Part shown: piece by piece, positions 60,170 to 64,000 of the stretch
How positions within the stretch are numbered: the stretch's first letter is position 1
Layout: every line of letters starts with the position of its first letter
Source: Streptomyces rimosus
Lineage (GTDB): Bacteria > Actinomycetota > Actinomycetes > Streptomycetales > Streptomycetaceae
Length of the DNA stretch: 64,000 nt
Reading direction: 5' to 3'
NCBI RefSeq assembly: GCF_008704655.1
Contig: NZ_CP023688.1
Coordinates: 8,683,001 to 8,747,000, forward strand
Made by a program: the position numbers and the translations under genes
Notes under the pieces: generated by a model
Seen by the model: only the letters and a program-made list of their open reading frames with translations
Database searches by the model: none
What the model was told of the DNA's origin: nothing

Positions 60170-61623
60170 ACGACGCGCCCGTTCAGCTCGGGGTGCGGGC
60201 GTACGTACTTGCGGTACGGGGACTCGTTGGAGACCCAGAGCCGCTCGGTGGCGGGCCAGTAGAAGAGGTTTTCGGCGGCTGCCGGAGTACGGCTCCACAC
60301 GCGGACCGGGCCGTTGTTGCTGCCGCGGTAGAGGCAGTACGGCTCACCGAAGCGCCGGCGCGCGTCCGGGCACATGGCGCTGAAGTAGAACTGGTCCTCC
60401 AGCTGCACGACACCCTGCGGACCCGCCAGCGGCACACGGTACCCGGCAGTGGCCCGCACCAGGCCGCGGCTGTCGGAGCGCAGCAGGTGGCTGGTCGGGC
60501 TGAGCGGCCACCGCACCACCCGGGAGGTGGGCCTGCTGGTCTCGACGGTCACCAGCGACGGCGACAACGCCGAGCCGTGGTCGATGGAGGCGCCGCTGAA
60601 GCAGGGCGTCTCGCCCGAACCGCTGCCGCACCCGCGGCGGCCGATGAAGGAGTACTCGGCGACCTGCGGCAGCGCGGCCTGCTGCCAGCTGGCGCTCACC
60701 GCGCCGCGGTGCACGCCCACGCGCCCCGAGGACGCGGTGGTGGCCCACAGGTGGCGTACGTCGAAGACGCGCAGCCGCTCGTTGCTGTAGAGGAACAGGT
60801 GGGGGCCGTACCAGGAGAGGGTGTCGCCGTGTCCCTTCAGCGCGGCGAAGCCGTTGCGCTGCGGGGCGACGAGCAGGGCGCTGCGGTAGCGCGCCCGGCC
60901 CCGGTCGGTGACGTCCGTGAACGACACCTTCATGAAGTGGTCGACCTGCTTGGCGCCGCGCCAGGGGCGGTTGTTCGGGCTGCGCGGGGCGCTCGGGTGG
61001 CTGTAGCTGGACGCCCAGCTCGCGGCGACGATGCTGCGCCCCTGCCAGAGCCCGGAGCGCGGCTCGGCCTCACCCGAACCGGTCAGGCCCTGTGGAACGT
61101 ACGCCCATCCCAGGTCGTCCGACGACCCGCGCTGCCAGCAGAAGCCGTCCGCGTCGGCCAGCGGCACCCTGGTGGGGCAGCGCGAAAGGTGGGGAGCCGA
61201 GTACGCGCGGGTGTTCAGCCAGGAGGTGAGGGACACCGGCCGCAGCGCGCGGTAGCGCCGTTCGAGGGCGTTGACGCGGCCGAGGGCGGAGCCGTCGTAC
61301 CGGAGGCGGAAGCCCTGGTGGCCGATGGGGGTGATGACCCCTTTCGACCTGTCGCCGGGCATGGCGCTCTGGGGAAGCTGCTCGTCCCGGAAAGCCCGCT
61401 GCTCACCGTCGTGGGCATAGCGGGCGGAGTCCGCGGCGACCGACGGCGGTTCCTGTGACGTCGCCGCCGGGGCGCCGACCGTGAGAACGGCAGCCAAGGA
61501 TCCCACCGCGGCCACAAGTGCCGTACACCGAGAAAACTTCAATTCTACCAGCCACTCTTTCCGCAATTCCGGCCTCCGGAATGCCGGCACCCCGCGGCGC
61601 GCCGGGGCGCGGCGGCGGTTCAA
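60145..61623 (-). CDS. Large secreted hypothetical protein
   Basis: Up to 492 residues. A signal-like stretch (CTALVAAVGSLAAVLTVGAP) follows a 35-residue basic N-terminal extension, so the true start may be downstream, at a TTG or CTG near 61530-61545. The mature part has Cys pairs (LSRCPTRVP with FCWQRG; RGCGSGSGETPCFSG; SAMCPDARRRFGEPYC) and repeated beta segments (LFLYSNERLRVFDVRHLW; YWPATERLWVSNESP), suggesting a disulfide-bonded beta-propeller-like extracellular protein. I do not recognise the family. The 3' end overlaps the AraC gene on the other strand. Confidence 0.7.
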   Translation of the reverse strand: MNRRRAPARRGVPAFRRPELRKEWLVELKFSRCTALVAAVGSLAAVLTVGAPAATSQEPPSVAADSARYAHDGEQRAFRDEQLPQSAMPGDRSKGVITPIGHQGFRLRYDGSALGRVNALERRYRALRPVSLTSWLNTRAYSAPHLSRCPTRVPLADADGFCWQRGSSDDLGWAYVPQGLTGSGEAEPRSGLWQGRSIVAASWASSYSHPSAPRSPNNRPWRGAKQVDHFMKVSFTDVTDRGRARYRSALLVAPQRNGFAALKGHGDTLSWYGPHLFLYSNERLRVFDVRHLWATTASSGRVGVHRGAVSASWQQAALPQVAEYSFIGRRGCGSGSGETPCFSGASIDHGSALSPSLVTVETSRPTSRVVRWPLSPTSHLLRSDSRGLVRATAGYRVPLAGPQGVVQLEDQFYFSAMCPDARRRFGEPYCLYRGSNNGPVRVWSRTPAAAENLFYWPATERLWVSNESPYRKYVRPHPELNGRVVYNVSLED

Positions 61624-61909
61624 GTGCCGGGTGGGAGGCTGGAGTTGCAGAGTCGCGGGGCTCCCCGGATGGCAGCTCCCTGATCACAGGAAGAAAGGAT
61701 TCCATCACCGGGCCGCCTTGGAGGAGTACGCCGGCGTCAACAGGCGGGTACTTCACTCGGACGAGTTATCCGCAGCGCAGTCGACGCCGGTGCTGATAGT
61801 TTTTCGTACGACAAGTAGGACAAGCATTTCATGTGATGGTGCGACCGTGAAATGCGACGGATATTCATCTTCCGCAGCCTCTTGTGAAAAGAATCCGGCA
61901 GAAAACGCC
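61624..61909. other. Intergenic region without a supported gene
   Basis: Between the large secreted protein and the RNase HI terminator. It is locally AT-richer near 61790-61900 and probably holds the promoter of the secreted-protein gene. I see no convincing open reading frame. Confidence 0.4.
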
Positions 61910-61953
61910 GACGGCGGCGCCCCGCGGAAGACTCCCACGGGCGCGCCGCCGTC
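61910..61953 (-). terminator. Terminator of the RNase HI gene
   Basis: An 11-bp stem (61910-61920 with 61943-61953) with a smaller inner stem. On the minus strand it is followed by GTTTTC. It starts 8 bp after the RNase HI stop. Confidence 0.7.
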
Positions 61954-61960
61954 CGTATCG

Positions 61961-62674
61961 CTATCCGGCCGCCCCGGCACCCGCCGCGCACGCCGGGTGG
62001 CCCCAGCCGTCGGAGTTCTTCGAGATCGGTTCGCCCTTGCCGTACGCCTGCCCGCAGCGGCACTGCCCCGGGAAGCGCGCCTTGATGGTCGCCCGCGACG
62101 CCGGCCGGCCCTTGCCCTGGCGCGCCGCGGGGACCCGTCCGGCGCGCGACGGCCGCGCCGCCCCGCCGGAGGAGGCGGCGGGCGGCTCCGGCTCCGGCAG
62201 CGCGGAGCCCAGGGCGCTGCCGATGGCCTGCTGGGTACGGGCGGTCTCGCTGGCCGCCCCGTCCGCCGCCGCGTTCAGCGGGTCACCGTCGACCTGGTGC
62301 GCCGGTACGTACACGAAGTCCACCGACCGCCCGGCGAGCAGCCCGTCGATCGCGACGATCAGATCCCGGTTGGCCACCGGCTTGCCCGCCGCGGTCTTCC
62401 ACCCCTTCTTGCGCCACCCCGGCAGCCAGGTGGTGACCGCCTTCATCGCGTACTGCGAGTCCATCCGCACCTGGAGCGGCACGGCGGGGTCGGTGGCCGC
62501 CAACAGTTCCCGCAGCGCGGTCAGTTCCGCCACGTTGTTGGTCGCGGTGCCCAGCGGCCCGGCCTCCCAGCGCTCCACGGCGCCCGTGGCTCCCGCGATG
62601 ACCCATGCCCAGGCCGCGGGCCCGGGGTTTCCTTTCGACGCCCCGTCGCAGGCGGCGGTGATCAGTTCTGCCAT
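61961..62674 (-). CDS. rnhA: Ribonuclease HI with C-terminal Cys motif
   Basis: 237 residues. RNase H core in the first 150: ACDGASKGNPGPAAWAW (Asp), NNVAELTAL (Glu), MDSQYAM (Asp) and NAAADGAA (Asp), with YVPAHQVDGDP before the last. A Pro/Ala-rich linker leads to a C-terminal CRCGQAYGKGEPI and GHPAC segment that looks like a zinc-ribbon nucleic-acid-binding motif. It degrades RNA in RNA-DNA hybrids. Start at 62674. A clear intrinsic terminator follows. Confidence 0.9.
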   Translation of the reverse strand: MAELITAACDGASKGNPGPAAWAWVIAGATGAVERWEAGPLGTATNNVAELTALRELLAATDPAVPLQVRMDSQYAMKAVTTWLPGWRKKGWKTAAGKPVANRDLIVAIDGLLAGRSVDFVYVPAHQVDGDPLNAAADGAASETARTQQAIGSALGSALPEPEPPAASSGGAARPSRAGRVPAARQGKGRPASRATIKARFPGQCRCGQAYGKGEPISKNSDGWGHPACAAGAGAAG

Positions 62675-62754
62675 CCCTCGATACTGCCAGTTCTGCGGAC
62701 CTTCCCCGACCAGGGCCCCGGCGGTCGCACGCGGCCCGCCGGGGCCCTGCCGCG

Positions 62755-63753
62755 TCAGCAGGTGGGGCGCTGGGCGTGGGCCGGGTCGAGCGCGTTCAGG
62801 GCGAGGCGGGTCGCCGTCCGGTCGTAGGTGATGTTGAGGTGGGTGATGGGGTCGATCAGGCAGTGGCTCTGGACCGTCTCGTTGGTGACGTTGCGGGCCG
62901 GGGCCAGGAACGCCGAGGAGTAGGGGGTCACGACCTCGTCGTACCAGGTGGTGATGACGGTGTAGTCGACGGCCGGGTCGGTCTCGCCGCCGGCGTTCAG
63001 CTCTTTGATGAAGCGCGAGCCGACGACCTGCTGCTCGCAGGCGGGGCAGACCGCGCCGGCCACGACATCGGCGCCGGGGATCAGCCGGGCCAGCAGGCCG
63101 AAGCCGAGGAGCGACGTGCCGTGGTTGGTCGGTACGAAGGCGACGAGCTTGTCGATCTTCGCGGCCCCGCCCAGGTTCTTGATGTAGTACCGCGGCATCA
63201 TGCCGCCCTGCGAGTACCCGACGAGGTCGACCTTGTCCGCGCCGGTCGCCGCCCGCACCCGGTCGACGAACGTATCGAGCTGTCCGGCCGACTTCGCGAT
63301 GTCGCCGGTGGCGAGAATGGGGCCCCGGGTACCTCCGTAGTTGAGGGCGAAGACGCAGTAGCCGGCGTCCTTGAGCGTGGGGGAGAGGGCGGCCCAGTTG
63401 GCGTACCGGTTCTCGAACGTGCCGTGCACGAGGACGACCGGACGGGGATGGGTCCGGCCCGGCTTGCACGACCAGTCGTTCGCGCCGATGGGCAGGGCGG
63501 TCGGTTTGGCGACCGAGTAGAGGAAGGCGGACAGGAAGTCGCCCTGCCGCGGCCCGACGGGGTCGGCGGCGGTGGGGGAGGCGGTCGCGTGCGGTGCGGA
63601 GGCCGCCGGTGCGGCGGTGGTCCGAGCGGGCGCGGTCTGGGCGCTCGCGGCCGTGGTCGTGCCGGCCAGCGCCAGACCGGCCGTCACCAGCAGGCCGGTC
63701 AGTGCGGCCAGTGGCCGGCGGCGTCTCGTGCGCGTGGTCCCGTTGCTGCGCAT
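62755..63753 (-). CDS. Secreted alpha/beta-hydrolase lipase
   Basis: 332 residues. A Sec or Tat-like signal (TRRRRPLAALTGLLVTAGLA) is followed by an Ala/Thr linker. The nucleophile elbow is GYSQGG with Ser, the oxyanion region VVLVHGTFENR, and late Asp/His residues fit a catalytic triad; several Cys (CKPG, AGYC, CPAC, HCL, PTC) suggest disulfides. It matches the bacterial lipase class 2 (EstA/LipA-like) family that cleaves fatty esters outside the cell. The start at 63753 is MRSNGTTRTRRRR. Confidence 0.9.
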   Translation of the reverse strand: MRSNGTTRTRRRRPLAALTGLLVTAGLALAGTTTAASAQTAPARTTAAPAASAPHATASPTAADPVGPRQGDFLSAFLYSVAKPTALPIGANDWSCKPGRTHPRPVVLVHGTFENRYANWAALSPTLKDAGYCVFALNYGGTRGPILATGDIAKSAGQLDTFVDRVRAATGADKVDLVGYSQGGMMPRYYIKNLGGAAKIDKLVAFVPTNHGTSLLGFGLLARLIPGADVVAGAVCPACEQQVVGSRFIKELNAGGETDPAVDYTVITTWYDEVVTPYSSAFLAPARNVTNETVQSHCLIDPITHLNITYDRTATRLALNALDPAHAQRPTC

Positions 63754-64000
63754 CACGTGTACTCCTCTTGCCGTGGTTCGGTACGGACACAAGAAGGGCG
63801 GACGCGGCACGCCGGACCGGCACCCCTGAGTACCGGGGCCAAGAAGCTACCGGCGCGTAACGTCGGGACCACGCTCGCGCCGCAAGGGCCGTTACGCCAG
63901 GGAAAAGGGCCCGATGGCGAGAAATATGTCACGTGGATGACATCTTCGGGGACTGCCGGGTCAGGCGCCGGAGCTCCCGGCGGGGCCGCGGGCAGCGGCG
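63754..64000. other. Upstream region of the lipase gene to window end
   Basis: Contains the lipase promoter region and no complete gene that I can support. Any gene beyond 64000 is not visible. Confidence 0.4.

Noticed and set aside
1..64000. tRNA/rRNA genes, CRISPR arrays, insertion sequences, prophage or attachment sites
   Set aside because: I looked for cloverleaf-like tracts, regularly spaced repeats, transposase or integrase motifs and terminal inverted repeats and found none that I could support.

Overview
This window looks like a Streptomyces (or close relative) chromosome segment. GC is very high with strong third-position GC bias. Genes are often coupled by ATGA/GTGA overlaps, GTG starts are common, and actinomycete-specific families recur (DUF5133, ANTAR-GAF, LAL-type LuxR, CD225/DUF2752 pair, CsbD, AmpS-like M29, DUF2817). 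I see no rRNA, tRNA, CRISPR array, insertion sequence or phage genes. Several specialised-metabolism loci sit side by side, which fits an accessory chromosome arm.

Layout. 1-8.4 kb: a truncated coiled-coil gene, an erythromycin-esterase-like protein, an SDR, small hypotheticals, an AcoR/EBP-like regulator with a degenerate AAA+ domain, and a divergent EamA exporter/LysR pair. 8.57-21.4 kb: a compact three-gene NRPS/PKS locus: a two-module NRPS (C-A-T-C-A-T), a KS-vestigial AT-T-C-T-E protein, and a KASIII-like enzyme overlapping its stop. 21.4-27.5 kb (minus): an ANTAR-GAF regulator, a three-gene ESX/type VII-like operon and a large LAL regulator. 27.7-32.2 kb: a CYTH-like protein, a CHAT-protease/WD40 fusion and a coupled partner (possible conflict/signalling system), then a CD225 and a DUF2752 membrane protein. 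32.3-37.8 kb: a terpenoid locus with a squalene-hopene-cyclase-like protein, an ABC exporter, a UbiA prenyltransferase and a polyprenyl diphosphate synthase. 38-40 kb: ManA-type isomerase, CsbD and a VOC protein.

40.2-55.75 kb is the most unusual part. An 18-codon gene with a near-perfect ribosome binding site and a 13-bp hairpin just after its stop lies between two paralogous M29-aminopeptidase-like genes. One copy keeps the predicted metal ligands and the other has lost them. Downstream are a heme-oxygenase-like diiron/iron oxidase (HDO), a GNAT-like protein and a DUF2817 (M14-like) hydrolase. A convergent ATP-grasp ligase and an MFS transporter follow on the other strand. Then come a hydroxyacid-oxoacid-transhydrogenase-type Fe alcohol dehydrogenase, an aldehyde dehydrogenase, a LuxR and a GlxA-type regulator, and a dedicated aspartate-semialdehyde dehydrogenase/aspartate kinase pair. 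A similar dyad motif (GGACC-N2-GTCC core followed by TAT) lies upstream of both the M29/peptide operon and the dehydrogenase operon, suggesting one regulon. My working hypothesis is a peptide-centred pathway (tiny RiPP or peptide-scaffolded amino-acid chemistry) fed by aspartate semialdehyde. The product is unknown and I know of no characterised pathway with this gene set.

55.9-64 kb holds a secreted protein of possible beta-pore-forming character, an SRPBCC-like protein, a cupin/zinc-ADH/AraC cassette that may act on aromatic ketones, a large secreted protein, RNase HI with a C-terminal Cys motif, and a secreted lipase.
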